Shown here piece after piece: positions 16,880 through 25,808 of a stretch of 64,000 nucleotides of DNA (position 1 is its first letter; the number at the start of each line of letters is the position of its first letter). A model generated the notes under the pieces. It was not told the DNA's origin, did not search any database, and saw nothing but the letters and a program-made list of their open reading frames with translations. This DNA is from Arthrobacter sp. NicSoilC5 (lineage in GTDB: Bacteria > Actinomycetota > Actinomycetes > Actinomycetales > Micrococcaceae). The translations under genes and the position numbers were made by a program. The stretch spans positions 2,604,001 to 2,668,000 of the forward strand of contig NZ_AP024660.1 of NCBI RefSeq assembly GCF_019977395.1, read 5' to 3'.

Positions 16880-17229
16880 CAAGCTCGCGGCAGGCCTACG
16901 ACGATTCTGCGAAGCCGCAGCGGCTGGGCGCCGAGGAAACCGGAAACAACGATGAATGTGGTGCAGGCATGAACCCCGAACAGCATGGAACACGGCCGGA
17001 CGTGGAGCAGGAACCCGCCCCCGGCTCAATCGTGGTGTGCCCCGATGGTCCCCTCATTGTCAGGGGCGACTTCGAGATCGTTACCCCTTCCGGCGACGCC
17101 GTGCCCAGGGAGCGGAGGACCGTCGCCCTGTGCCGGTGCGGGGCGTCCGCCATCAAGCCCTATTGCGACGGCACCCACAAGATGATCAAGTTCCGCACCG
17201 AACCCAAGGCCGGCCAGCCCCCGGCCTGA
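16876..17229 (+). CDS. CDGSH iron-sulfur domain protein
   Basis: This 117-residue protein carries one CDGSH-type motif near its end, CRCGASAIKPYCDGTHK, giving the three Cys and one His ligands (C-x-C, C, H) of a 2Fe-2S cluster. The segment ahead (GPLIVRGDFEIVTPSGDAVP) is the usual small beta structure. The first 35 residues are poorly conserved in type; the GTG start overlapping the HOLDO stop was chosen for coupling, but an internal ATG at 16969 is also possible. The likely role is electron or cluster transfer for the upstream diiron-type protein. Confidence 0.88.
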   Translation: MTSSRQAYDDSAKPQRLGAEETGNNDECGAGMNPEQHGTRPDVEQEPAPGSIVVCPDGPLIVRGDFEIVTPSGDAVPRERRTVALCRCGASAIKPYCDGTHKMIKFRTEPKAGQPPA

Positions 17230-17326
17230 CCACAGAGCCGCCCGCCGGCCACGCCCTGCCCGGACCAGCCCGGGTGTGAGGCTAGGCTGGAACCAGTCCG
17301 TTTTCCGCCCGCAAGGAGTACCAGCA

Positions 17327-17590
17327 ATGAACCTTCTCATCAAACTGCTCGGGACCGCCGTGAGCCTCGGCGCAGGCCTGGCCGGCACCAAGCTGGTCAA
17401 CACCATCTGGGAAAAGACCACGGGGCAGAAAGCACCCACCGGCAAGAACGAGGACGTCCCCACCAGCCTCCGGTCTGCTTTGACCTTCGCGCTGATCTCG
17501 GCGTCTGTCAGTGCCATCATCCAGGTCCTGGCCAACCGCGGCACCCAGCGTGCCATCACTCGCTTCGCCAAGACGCAAGACATCGTCTAG
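17327..17590 (+). CDS. DUF4235 small membrane protein
   Basis: An 87-residue protein starting at an ATG with an AAGGAG site six to ten bases ahead. It has an N-terminal hydrophobic segment (LLIKLLGTAVSLGAGLAGTK), a polar loop (EKTTGQKAPTG), and a second hydrophobic helix (ALTFALISASVSAIIQVLA) followed by a basic end. This layout matches DUF4235, a family common in Actinobacteria with no known role. It is convergent with the mrp operon; only 22 bases separate the stop codons and no clear terminator is seen between them. Confidence 0.8.
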   Translation: MNLLIKLLGTAVSLGAGLAGTKLVNTIWEKTTGQKAPTGKNEDVPTSLRSALTFALISASVSAIIQVLANRGTQRAITRFAKTQDIV

Positions 17591-17612
17591 CTGCCCAAAG
17601 CTTCGCTTAGCG

Positions 17613-18017
17613 TTACCGGCCGTCGTCGGAACTGTCCTCCAGGGCGGTCTCGGCGGCGGCTTTTTGCACCACGGCTTCCAGCTCGTCGGCCGTGAGCAGC
17701 TCCCTGTGCAGGTGCTTGGTGCGGTATCCGGCCCGGCCCACCATGTGGGCGGACACGGGCACCGTGAGCAGCTGGAAGATCCATGCCACAGCCAGGACCG
17801 GCCACACCCACCAGGTCCGCATCTGCAGCCCAATGGCGGCCAGCAGCAGGAACAGGCCCAGGACCTGCGGCTTGGTGGCGGCATGCATACGGCTCAGCAG
17901 GTCCGGGAAGCGCAGCAGGCCAATCGCCGCGCCCAGGGACATGAGCGCGCCCACCACCATGAACACGGCCGAGACAGCGTCGATCCAGGCATCCGGCCCG
18001 GAAAAGTCAGGATTCAT
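17613..18017 (-). CDS. mrpG: Na+/H+ antiporter subunit G
   Basis: A 134-residue membrane protein with three transmembrane helices. The signature region VVGALMSLGAAIGLLRFPDL and SRMHAATKPQVLG is typical of MrpG/MnhG/PhaG. The hydrophilic C-terminal tail (about residues 100-134) is longer than minimal forms. It is the last gene of the mrpA-C-D-E-F-G operon and overlaps mrpF by eleven bases. As part of the multi-subunit membrane antiporter it contributes to Na+ or K+ export in exchange for protons. Confidence 0.93.
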   Translation of the reverse strand: MNPDFSGPDAWIDAVSAVFMVVGALMSLGAAIGLLRFPDLLSRMHAATKPQVLGLFLLLAAIGLQMRTWWVWPVLAVAWIFQLLTVPVSAHMVGRAGYRTKHLHRELLTADELEAVVQKAAAETALEDSSDDGR

Positions 18018-18285
18018 TGGGCTTCACCCTCCGGTCCGCCACGAACCGGGCCACCGTCACGGACCCGATGAACCCGATGATGGAGATGGCCACCACCAGC
18101 ATCAGGTTGTTCAAGTGCCGGTTCACTGCCATATCCACGCACAGCGCCCCGCCCAGGATGGCGAGCAGGACGTCGGCTGCCAGGACACGGTCCAGCAGCG
18201 ACGGGCCGCGGGCGATCCGGAGGATGGCACCCGCCGCGGCCAGCGAGAAAATGACGGCCGTGACGGCCAGGACAACGTTCATCAT
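18007..18285 (-). CDS. mrpF: Na+/H+ antiporter subunit F
   Basis: A 92-residue protein with three hydrophobic helices. The conserved central sequence RIARGPSLLDRVLAADVLLA is the MrpF hallmark, including the R-G-P-s-x-x-D-R-V motif. It starts with an ATGA overlap onto mrpE. Length and topology are normal for the family. MrpF is needed for the assembled antiporter and its homologues have been linked to bile-salt efflux in other genera. Confidence 0.93.
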   Translation of the reverse strand: MMNVVLAVTAVIFSLAAAGAILRIARGPSLLDRVLAADVLLAILGGALCVDMAVNRHLNNLMLVVAISIIGFIGSVTVARFVADRRVKPNES

Positions 18286-18827
18286 GCGGTGGCCTCCATT
18301 CGCACTTCTTCAAGTTCCTCGCGGCTGCCCATGATGCGGATCAGGCCGGCTTCGATGGAACGGACTTCGTTCCGCAGGCCCTCCACGTCCTGTTTTGAGG
18401 TGATGTTGAGGGCGTGCAGGTAGAGGGTGGACGTGGAACGGTCCACCTCCACCACCAGCGAGCCCGGGATCAGGGAGATCACATGGCCGGTGGCGGTGAC
18501 GATCAGGTCCTGGTGGCTCCTCAGCTTCACCGCGACGACGGCGTTGGTCACCTTGGGTCCGCGGGCCGTTGCCAGGTACAGCACCTGGGCGCTGGCCACC
18601 ACCACCTTGCCCACGAAGGCCAGCGCGAAGGGCACGGCGTAGAGGATATTGAAGCGGCCGCTGAGCTCCACCGGCGGAAGGTAGAAGAGCCGGGCCACGC
18701 CCACGGCCAGGAGGGCACCGAACAACAGGTTTCCGGGGCTGAAATCCTGCCACAGGGCGCCCCAGACGATCACCAGCCAGACCAGCAGGGGCAGCTCCTG
18801 GCGCAGCGAAATGCGTTTGCGGCTCAT
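18282..18827 (-). CDS. mrpE: Na+/H+ antiporter subunit E
   Basis: A 181-residue protein with two to three N-terminal hydrophobic segments (ELPLLVWLVIVWGALWQDFS; NILYAVPFALAFVGKVVVAS). A cytoplasmic part follows with the family signature VTNAVVAVKLRSHQDLIVT and LIPGSLVVEVDRSTSTLYLH. This matches MrpE/MnhE/PhaE. It overlaps mrpD upstream and mrpF downstream by four bases, so all six subunit genes are translationally coupled. Confidence 0.93.
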   Translation of the reverse strand: MSRKRISLRQELPLLVWLVIVWGALWQDFSPGNLLFGALLAVGVARLFYLPPVELSGRFNILYAVPFALAFVGKVVVASAQVLYLATARGPKVTNAVVAVKLRSHQDLIVTATGHVISLIPGSLVVEVDRSTSTLYLHALNITSKQDVEGLRNEVRSIEAGLIRIMGSREELEEVRMEATA

Positions 18828-20431
18828 CGCCCTCCTCCCCCGGCGGTTGTGCCCGGGACGGAAGTACCGTCGCCCAGCACCGCCTCGATGTACGGCGTCC
18901 GGTCAAGCATGTCCCGGGCGGCCCGGTCCGAGAGAGCGAACAGCGGTCCGGCAAAGACGGTCAGGGCAACGCCGAGCACCACCAGGCCCGCTGTCGAACC
19001 CACCATGGTGCGCGGCAGGAGCGTCACGGTGTTGTTGACCTTGGCGCCTGGACCGGAGAGCCTCGCCACGGGAGGGGCCAGGAGCACCGGGTCCGGATGT
19101 TCGGCGTCGGTGGGGCGGCGCCAGAACGCGCGGTTCCAAACCCTGGCGATGGCCAGCAGCGTCAGGAGGCTGGTCACCACACCGCCGATCACCAGCGCAT
19201 AGGCCAGTGGTGTGCCCAGCTGGACGCCGGCCTGCAGCAGCCCCACCTTGCCAAGGAACCCGGAGAACGGCGGGATGCCGGCCAGGTTCATGCCGGGAAT
19301 GAAGAACAGCAGGGCCAGCATGGGCGAGAGCTTTGCGAGGCCGCCCAGCCGGTCCACCGACGAGCTGCCGCCGCGGCGCTCGATCAGGCCGGTCACCATG
19401 AAGAGGCTGGTCTGGATGGTGATGTGGTGCGCCACGTAGAAGACCGCCGCCGCCAATCCCACCGCGGAGGACATGGCCAGCCCGAACACCATGTAGCCGA
19501 TGTGGCTGACCAGGGTGAACGAGAGGAGCCTCTTGATGTCGCTTTGGGCCAGCGCACCCAGGATGCCCACCACCATCGTCAGCAGCGCCACCACCATCAG
19601 GGGCGTGTTCAACGTGTCGCCGGGGAACAGCAGCGTCTCGGTCCGGACCATCGCGTAGACGCCCACCTTGGTCAGCAGGCCGGCGAACACGGCGGTGACC
19701 GGCGCGGGTGCCGTGGGGTAGGAGTCGGGGAGCCAGAAGGACAGGGGAAAAACGGCGGCCTTGATGCCGAAGGCCACCAGGAGCATCACATGCAGCAGGG
19801 TTTTGGTGCCCTGGTCCAGTTCGCCCAGCTTGATGGCCAGGTCAGCCATGTTCACCGTTCCCGTGGCTCCGTACACCATGGCGATGGCAATCAGGAACAG
19901 CACCGAGGACACCACGGACACCACCACGTAGGTGACGCCGGCGCGGATGCGCGGCCCGGTGCCGCCCAGGGTCATCAGCACGTAGCTTGCCGTCAGCAGG
20001 ATCTCGAAGCCGACGTAGAGGTTGAACAGGTCCCCGGACAGGAACGCGTTGGACACCCCTGCCACCAGGATCAGGTACGTGGGGTGGAAGATCGAGACCG
20101 GTGCGTCGTGGTCGCCGTCGGCCATGCCCTGCCCTGTGGCGTAGACCAGCACAGCCAGGCTCACGGCGGAGGACACCACCAGCATCAGGGAGGAGAACTG
20201 GTCCACCACCATGACGATGCCAAACGGAGGGATCCAGCCTCCGATGGTCACCGCGGCGGTGCCGTCATTCCACGCGGAGGCCAGCAGGAGGCATTCGAGC
20301 GCCAGGGTCAGCGACAGCAGGGCGATGCTCACCGCGCGCTGGGCCCTGGAGTGCCGGATCAGCAGGAAGGTCAGGGCGGCGCCCAGGATGGGAAGTACGA
20401 CGGCGAGCGGGGCAAAGCTTGCGATGTTCAC
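18824..20431 (-). CDS. mrpD: Na+/H+ antiporter subunit D
   Basis: A 535-residue protein with about 14 transmembrane helices of the Nqo13/NuoM-like antiporter fold. It has the expected acidic and lysine channel residues in segments such as FNLYVGFEILLTASYVLMTL (the key Glu), GIKAAVFPLSFWLPDSYPTA (the key Lys) and VSHIGYMVFGLAM. MrpD is one of the two proton-pump-like subunits. The C-terminus has a glycine-rich tail. It overlaps mrpC and mrpE by four bases. Confidence 0.95.
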   Translation of the reverse strand: MNIASFAPLAVVLPILGAALTFLLIRHSRAQRAVSIALLSLTLALECLLLASAWNDGTAAVTIGGWIPPFGIVMVVDQFSSLMLVVSSAVSLAVLVYATGQGMADGDHDAPVSIFHPTYLILVAGVSNAFLSGDLFNLYVGFEILLTASYVLMTLGGTGPRIRAGVTYVVVSVVSSVLFLIAIAMVYGATGTVNMADLAIKLGELDQGTKTLLHVMLLVAFGIKAAVFPLSFWLPDSYPTAPAPVTAVFAGLLTKVGVYAMVRTETLLFPGDTLNTPLMVVALLTMVVGILGALAQSDIKRLLSFTLVSHIGYMVFGLAMSSAVGLAAAVFYVAHHITIQTSLFMVTGLIERRGGSSSVDRLGGLAKLSPMLALLFFIPGMNLAGIPPFSGFLGKVGLLQAGVQLGTPLAYALVIGGVVTSLLTLLAIARVWNRAFWRRPTDAEHPDPVLLAPPVARLSGPGAKVNNTVTLLPRTMVGSTAGLVVLGVALTVFAGPLFALSDRAARDMLDRTPYIEAVLGDGTSVPGTTAGGGGR

Positions 20432-21033
20432 TTTCCGCCTCCTTCCGGGCTGGGATCAACGTTGAGTGAGCCGGGCTTTTCCTCCGCGGCAGCGTGTTCT
20501 GCGGGCATCTCCCGGCCGCCGGCCACCAGCGTGGCCACCGGCTGGTCCGTTTCCTGGCCGGCATCCGCTCCGGACGGTCCGTGGTCTGACACATTCCGGC
20601 CGTCGGAACCGAGCATGGTGAGCGGGAATTCGGAGGTTTCCGCGGGGACTTCGGCGTCGTCCTCCGCGTCGAAGCTGGGGGTCTCCGCCACCCTGAGGTC
20701 CTCAACGTCATCCTGGATGTCGTCCTGGCGGGCCAGCACCCACGTGCGGTAGATGATGCCCAGCATGAATGCCGTGACGGCGAAGGAAATCACGATCGAC
20801 GTCAGGATCAGGGCCTGCGGCAGTGGATCGTTGTAGTCCTGGGCAGGTGTGTCCTTGGAGAACAGCGGCGCCAGGCCTGCATATCCCCCGGTGGCGAGAA
20901 TCAGGAGGTTGGTGGCGTTGGCCAGCAGCATCAGCCCCAGCAACACCCGCGTCAGGCTGCGTTCCAGGATCAGGTAGATGCCGCAGGCGTACAGCGCTCC
21001 CATGACAATCAGCAGGGTCAGGTTGACGCTCAT
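20428..21033 (-). CDS. mrpC: Na+/H+ antiporter subunit C with long acidic tail
   Basis: The first 110 residues form a NuoK-like three-helix subunit (MGALYACGIYLILERSLTRV, LLGLMLLANATNLLILATGG, LPQALILTSIVISFAVTAFM), matching MrpC/MnhC. The remaining 90 residues are hydrophilic and acidic (DDIQDDVEDLRVAETPSFDA) with no recognisable domain. Most MrpC proteins end near 110-125 residues, so this tail is an extension and may be disordered on the cytoplasmic side. It is coupled to mrpA and mrpD by four-base overlaps. Confidence 0.93.
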   Translation of the reverse strand: MSVNLTLLIVMGALYACGIYLILERSLTRVLLGLMLLANATNLLILATGGYAGLAPLFSKDTPAQDYNDPLPQALILTSIVISFAVTAFMLGIIYRTWVLARQDDIQDDVEDLRVAETPSFDAEDDAEVPAETSEFPLTMLGSDGRNVSDHGPSGADAGQETDQPVATLVAGGREMPAEHAAAEEKPGSLNVDPSPEGGGK

Positions 21034-24000
21034 GCGTGGCCCTTTGCGGTGGTTTCGGCAGGAACCCCGTCCGGTTCCTGGTCCAGGCGGCCGGATCCTT
21101 GCTCTTCCCCGGCCCGGTCCGGCTCCCGGCCCTGGCCGTGGTCCGGTTCCTGGTGCGGCTCCTGCTCCTGGTCCGGTTCCTGGTCCTCGCTCCCGGGCCC
21201 GGACTGGTCCTCCAGGTGTTCATCGATCTCGGCTCCGAGGCTGCGCAGCACGTCAAGCACCAGGCCCACCACCACGATGTAGACGCCGATATCGAAGATG
21301 GTGGAGGTGACGAACTTGATGTCCCCGAAGACGGGCAGCCACACCTGGATGATGGCGGACTGGAAGACCTGGCCGCCCAGCAGCAGGGGCATCACCCCGG
21401 AGGCGGCCGCCAGGGCCAGGCCAATGCCCAGCAGCGCGCCGGCACTCAGGGGCGCCGCCTCCCGCAGCTCGAACCGGCCACCCGCCAGGTACCGGATGGT
21501 CAGGGCCAGTCCCGCGGTGAGGCCGCCGGCGAATCCTCCGCCGGGCAGGTTGTGGCCGGCCAGCAACAGGTACAGCGAGAAGATGATCATGGAGTGGAAG
21601 ATCAGCCGGGTGACCACCTCGAAGATGATGGAGCGGCGTTCCGGAGCCAGGGTCCGCCCTGCCACAATCCAAACGTCCCGGGTGGAGGCTGCGAACTTCC
21701 GGCTGATGGCCAGCGCCGCAGCGTCGCGGGAGCCGGGGTCGACACCGGGGTGGCGTCCCACGGTGCCTGCTGCGACGGTGGCGGACGCCTGCAGCCTGTC
21801 GCCCCGGCCGCGGACGAAGATCAGGCTTGCCACTCCGGTGGCGGCCAGCGCCAGGACGCTGATCTCGCCGAAGGTGTCCCAGGCGCGGATGTCCACCAGG
21901 GTCACGTTGACCACGTTCAGGCCCCCGCCGCCTTCATAGGCGAGCTGCGGAAACTGCAGGGACACGGGGATGGCGGTCCGGGCGCCCATGGCGAAAATCG
22001 CGGCGAACACCATGGTCACGCCGAAGCCCAGCCCGATGATCACCCGCAGGACCCGGTATTTCCCGCCGGTGCGGTCCCGCAGTTCGGGCGGCAGCCTGCG
22101 CATGGCCAGGACAAAGGCCACCAGGATGATGGTTTCCACCAGCATCTGGGTCAGGGCCAGATCCGGGGCACCCTGCAGGGCAAACACCAGCGCGATGCCG
22201 TACCCGGTGACGGACACCATGAGCACGGCAAGGAAACGTTTGTTGGCCTTGACGGCAGCCAGGGCGCCGATGACGATGCCCACCCCGGCCACCAGCTGCA
22301 GCGGCGAGTTGGGGTCCACAAGGTAGATGTCCTGCGGCAGGGCGTTGCCGCCAAGCAGGATCGCGGCCAGCGGCAGGACGAACGCCACGCTCAGGATGAC
22401 CGCGAGGTAGAAGTACAGTGAACCGCGCTGGGTCCGGCCGGTGATCCAGACGGCCGCGTCGTCCAGCGCGCCGATGGTCAGTTGGTAGGCGCGGTCGGCG
22501 TCCACCCAGGCCGGGACCAGGGACTGGGCCCGGGCCACTGCGCCGCGGCCAAAGTACATGGCCAGGCCGAGTGCGAAGGTGACGGCCGTCAGCCCCAGTG
22601 CGGGTGTGACGCCGTGCCACAGCGCAAGGTGGCCCGCCTGCGCTGCCGCGGTGCCGGCGTCGGGCGCTGTGGAAGCGAACAGCGCGGCGTACGGCTGGAT
22701 CCAGGCGTCCACCGGCACCGGCCAAAGTCCGTAGGCGATCGTCAGGAGGCTGAGGACCGCGGGAGCGGCCAGGAAAGAGGGCCTGATGGCCTTGAACGGG
22801 GTGGGGTCCACGCCGGGCTTGACGGCGAACGCGCCCCACATGAAGCGGGCGCTGTAGGCGAAAGTGAGGATCGAGCCCACCACTATTCCCACCAGCACCA
22901 CCATGCCCCACGGCCCGGCGTGCGGGTCCGCGGCGTGGTGCACGAATGCTTCCAGCACCGATTCCTTGGCCACAAAGCCGGCCAGCAGCGGAACGCCCGC
23001 CATGGACGCAGCCCCGATGCCGGCCACGATGCCAAGGGCCCGGGAGGAGCGGAAGACGCCGGACAGTTTACGGACGTCGCGGGTCCCGGACTGGTGGTCG
23101 ATGATGCCCACCACCAGGAACAGCGTGGCCTTGAACAGGCCGTGCGCCAGCAGCATGGCCAGGCCCGCCAGGGCGGCGTCCGGCGTTCCCAGGCCCACCA
23201 CCATGGTGAGGAAGCCCAGCTGGCTGACGGTGCCGTAGGCCAGGATCAGCTTAATGTCGGTCTGCCGCAGCGCCCGGTAGCCGCCCACCAGCATGGTGGC
23301 CAGGCCCAGCCCCAGGACCACGGGCTGCCAGAACGCCGTCTCCGAGAATCCCGGGGCAAGCCGCGCCACCAGGTAGATGCCAGCCTTCACCATCGCCGCG
23401 GCGTGCAGGTATGCGCTCACGGGGGTGGGGGCCGCCATGGCGCCCGGAAGCCAGAAGTGGAACGGGACCAGCGCGGATTTGGTGATGGCACCCACCAGGA
23501 TGAGGACGACGGCGGCGCTCACCATGGTGCCGGCCGTCCCGCCGGCCAGCGCCGGGGCCTGCTCCAGGATGGCGGAGATGCTGTAGGTTCCGGCGGCATT
23601 GCCCAGCATGATCAGGCCCACCAGCATGGCAAGGCCGCCGGCGGTGGTGACCATCAGCGCCTGGAGTGCGGAGCGGCGGGCCGCAAGCCGGGTCCGGGCA
23701 AAGCCGATCAGCAGGTAGGACAGGATGGTGGTCAGTTCCCAGAAGATGAACAGCAGCAGGAGGTCGTCCGCGGTGACCAGGCCGAACATGGCACCGGCGA
23801 ACGCCAGCAGCTGGGCACCAAAGGCGCCCAGGTCCTGGTCCTTCCGCTTGAAGTAGCGCGCGCAGTAAACCAGGACCAGGGACCCGACGCCGAGCACCAG
23901 CAGGGACATCACCCAGGCCAGCGCGTCCATGCGGAACGACAGCGAAAGGTGGAGGCTGGGGATCCATTCGAGGACCCCAGTGACGGCACCGGGTCCGGAG

Positions 24001-24146
24001 TAGATGGGGTTGTGCTGGAACATCAGCCAGCCAAAGGAAACCGCCGGGACGGCAGCCAACGCGTAGAAGGCGTTGCGGCCCCAGACCCTGAAGAGGAAGG
24101 GCGCGAGGACAGCCACCGAAAAGTGCACGGCAAGGACTGTGATCAC
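21030..24146 (-). CDS. mrpA: Na+/H+ antiporter subunit A, fused MrpA-MrpB
   Basis: A 1038-residue NuoL-like subunit. The N-terminal part (about 1-500) is the proton-translocating core (FIFWELTTILSYLLIGFAR with its key Glu, and SALVPFHFWLPGAMAAPTPV with its key Lys). Then come the MrpA-specific middle (about 570-780) and, from about 810 to 970, a domain equal to MrpB (RLIFHSMIIFSLYLLLAGHN, LPGGGFAGGLTAGLALTIRY). No separate mrpB gene exists in the operon, which agrees with the fusion. The last 60 residues are a Glu/Asp/Gln/Pro-rich low-complexity tail. The GTG at 24146 was chosen because GCGGAGA lies just upstream and the product starts like other MrpA proteins; an upstream TTG (24200) would add 18 residues. 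Confidence 0.94.
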   Translation of the reverse strand: MITVLAVHFSVAVLAPFLFRVWGRNAFYALAAVPAVSFGWLMFQHNPIYSGPGAVTGVLEWIPSLHLSLSFRMDALAWVMSLLVLGVGSLVLVYCARYFKRKDQDLGAFGAQLLAFAGAMFGLVTADDLLLLFIFWELTTILSYLLIGFARTRLAARRSALQALMVTTAGGLAMLVGLIMLGNAAGTYSISAILEQAPALAGGTAGTMVSAAVVLILVGAITKSALVPFHFWLPGAMAAPTPVSAYLHAAAMVKAGIYLVARLAPGFSETAFWQPVVLGLGLATMLVGGYRALRQTDIKLILAYGTVSQLGFLTMVVGLGTPDAALAGLAMLLAHGLFKATLFLVVGIIDHQSGTRDVRKLSGVFRSSRALGIVAGIGAASMAGVPLLAGFVAKESVLEAFVHHAADPHAGPWGMVVLVGIVVGSILTFAYSARFMWGAFAVKPGVDPTPFKAIRPSFLAAPAVLSLLTIAYGLWPVPVDAWIQPYAALFASTAPDAGTAAAQAGHLALWHGVTPALGLTAVTFALGLAMYFGRGAVARAQSLVPAWVDADRAYQLTIGALDDAAVWITGRTQRGSLYFYLAVILSVAFVLPLAAILLGGNALPQDIYLVDPNSPLQLVAGVGIVIGALAAVKANKRFLAVLMVSVTGYGIALVFALQGAPDLALTQMLVETIILVAFVLAMRRLPPELRDRTGGKYRVLRVIIGLGFGVTMVFAAIFAMGARTAIPVSLQFPQLAYEGGGGLNVVNVTLVDIRAWDTFGEISVLALAATGVASLIFVRGRGDRLQASATVAAGTVGRHPGVDPGSRDAAALAISRKFAASTRDVWIVAGRTLAPERRSIIFEVVTRLIFHSMIIFSLYLLLAGHNLPGGGFAGGLTAGLALTIRYLAGGRFELREAAPLSAGALLGIGLALAAASGVMPLLLGGQVFQSAIIQVWLPVFGDIKFVTSTIFDIGVYIVVVGLVLDVLRSLGAEIDEHLEDQSGPGSEDQEPDQEQEPHQEPDHGQGREPDRAGEEQGSGRLDQEPDGVPAETTAKGHA

Positions 24147-24332
24147 TGTATTCTCCGCAACGTCAGGGATTCGATTGTCAAAAGTTGGAGCAGGCGGCAA
24201 AAAGTAAGGTTCGGGAGGGTTCAGTTTACCAAGGCCGGTCCGGTACCCTAGGCGGTTTTACCTCCACCCAAAGCCGGAATCCCCGGCGACAAGGGCCCGC
24301 GCTCCCGTGGGTGTTCGCCACGGGCGGATACG

Positions 24333-25745
24333 ATGCATCCTATGAACAGCGCCAGCGCTCCAGGGGCGATGCAGCCCGCCTCGGATCTTGTTGCCGGAAC
24401 CGGGTCCTCCACCAAAGGGCAGGTCCTGGCCTGGGCCTCCTGGGACTGGGGCTCGGCGGCCTTCAACGCCGTCATGACCACCTTCGTCTTCACCGTCTAC
24501 CTGACGTCCAACGCCTTCGGTGGCGAGGACAGTGCCTCCGCAGTGCTGGGCGGCGCCTTGGCGGTTGCCGGGTTCGCCATCGCGCTGCTGGCACCGGTCA
24601 CCGGCCAGCGCTCGGACGCAGGGGGCCGGCGCAAGCTGTGGCTGGGAGTCAACTCGGCCGTCGTCGCCATCCTCACCGCCCTGTGCTTCTTCGTGTTCCC
24701 GCACCCGGAATTCCTGCTCCTCGGCGTATCCCTGATCGCGCTGGGCAATGTCTTCTTCGAATTCGCCGGCGTCAACTACAACGCCATGCTCGCGCAGGTG
24801 TCCACCCCACGGAACATCGGAAAGGTCAGCGGTTTCGGCTGGGGCGCCGGCTACCTGGGCGGCATCGTGGCACTCCTGATCGTCCTGCAGCTGTTCGTCC
24901 AGCCTGCTTTCGCATGGTTCGGCGCCTCCACGCAGGACAGCCTCAACATCAGGCTGGTGGCGGTTTTCTCCGCCCTGTGGTTCTTCGTCTTCGCGCTCCC
25001 CGTCCTGTTTGCCGTCCCTGAACTGCCCCGCTCAGGGCAGACGGCGCGCCTGGGGTTCCTGGCCAGCTATGGGCTGCTGTTCCGGCGGATCAAGGCCATC
25101 TACGCCACCAGCCCGCATACCATCTACTTCCTCCTGGCCAGCGCCGTGTTCCGGGACGGCCTCGCCGCCGTCTTCACGTTCGGCGGCATCATCGCTGCCG
25201 GCACCTTCGGCTTTGCCCTCTCCCAAGTCATCTTCTTCGCCATCTTCGGGAACGTCGTGGCAGCCATCGGCGCGGTGATCGGCGGGTTCCTGGACGACAA
25301 GGTGGGACCCAAGACGGTCATCACCGGTTCCCTGGTGGGCCTCCTGGTTGCCGGGAGCGCAATCCTGGTCCTGGGAAACGGCAACTATTCCGTCTTCGGC
25401 ATGGAGTGGGCGGGCAGCACGACGTTCTGGGTCTTCGGGCTCTTCCTCTGCCTGTTCGTCGGTCCCGCCCAATCCTCCTCCCGCGCCTACCTGGCACGGC
25501 TGGCACCGCATGGCGAATCCGGTGAGCTGTTCGGCCTCTACGCCACCACCGGACGGGCCGTCAGCTTCCTGGCGCCCGCTCTCTTCACGCTCTGCATCAC
25601 CGTGGCCACCCCGCTGGTGCCCGCCGGGCAGGCGCAGCGGTGGGGCATCCTGGGCATCATGGTGGTCCTGCTCGCCGGACTGCTGGTCCTGCTGCCGGTA
25701 AAGGCGCCGGAACGGGCACCCATCGCCGTGGTCCCCGCCAGCTGA
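24333..25745 (+). CDS. Atg22-like MFS transporter (UMF1 family)
   Basis: A 470-residue membrane protein with about twelve helices. The opening ASWDWGSAAFNAVMTTFVFT is the hallmark of the Atg22/UMF1 branch of the major facilitator superfamily. Two half-repeats are visible, each with a short G-x-x-x-D-R/K loop (GQRSDAGGRR, GGFLDDKVGPK). Fungal Atg22 exports amino acids from the vacuole; bacterial substrates are unknown. The start is uncertain between ATG 24333 and ATG 24342, neither with a strong ribosome binding site. It is divergent from the mrp operon across about 190 bases with no recognisable operator. Confidence 0.85.
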   Translation: MHPMNSASAPGAMQPASDLVAGTGSSTKGQVLAWASWDWGSAAFNAVMTTFVFTVYLTSNAFGGEDSASAVLGGALAVAGFAIALLAPVTGQRSDAGGRRKLWLGVNSAVVAILTALCFFVFPHPEFLLLGVSLIALGNVFFEFAGVNYNAMLAQVSTPRNIGKVSGFGWGAGYLGGIVALLIVLQLFVQPAFAWFGASTQDSLNIRLVAVFSALWFFVFALPVLFAVPELPRSGQTARLGFLASYGLLFRRIKAIYATSPHTIYFLLASAVFRDGLAAVFTFGGIIAAGTFGFALSQVIFFAIFGNVVAAIGAVIGGFLDDKVGPKTVITGSLVGLLVAGSAILVLGNGNYSVFGMEWAGSTTFWVFGLFLCLFVGPAQSSSRAYLARLAPHGESGELFGLYATTGRAVSFLAPALFTLCITVATPLVPAGQAQRWGILGIMVVLLAGLLVLLPVKAPERAPIAVVPAS

Positions 25746-25808
25746 AACCATCGTCCGGCCCTGTTCCGGACCCCGGCGGGATGTTGCCAGGCAGACTAGG
25801 CTGGAGTC

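Noticed and set aside
21049..21230. Repeat element in the mrpA 3' end
   Set aside because: The repeated TCCGGTTCCTGGT-like sequence simply encodes the Glu/Asp/Gln/Pro-rich tail of MrpA in frame.
22482..24251. Long open frames antisense to the mrp operon (also 19097-20752)
   Set aside because: His/Gln/Gly-rich products without motifs, caused by third-position GC bias of the mrp genes.
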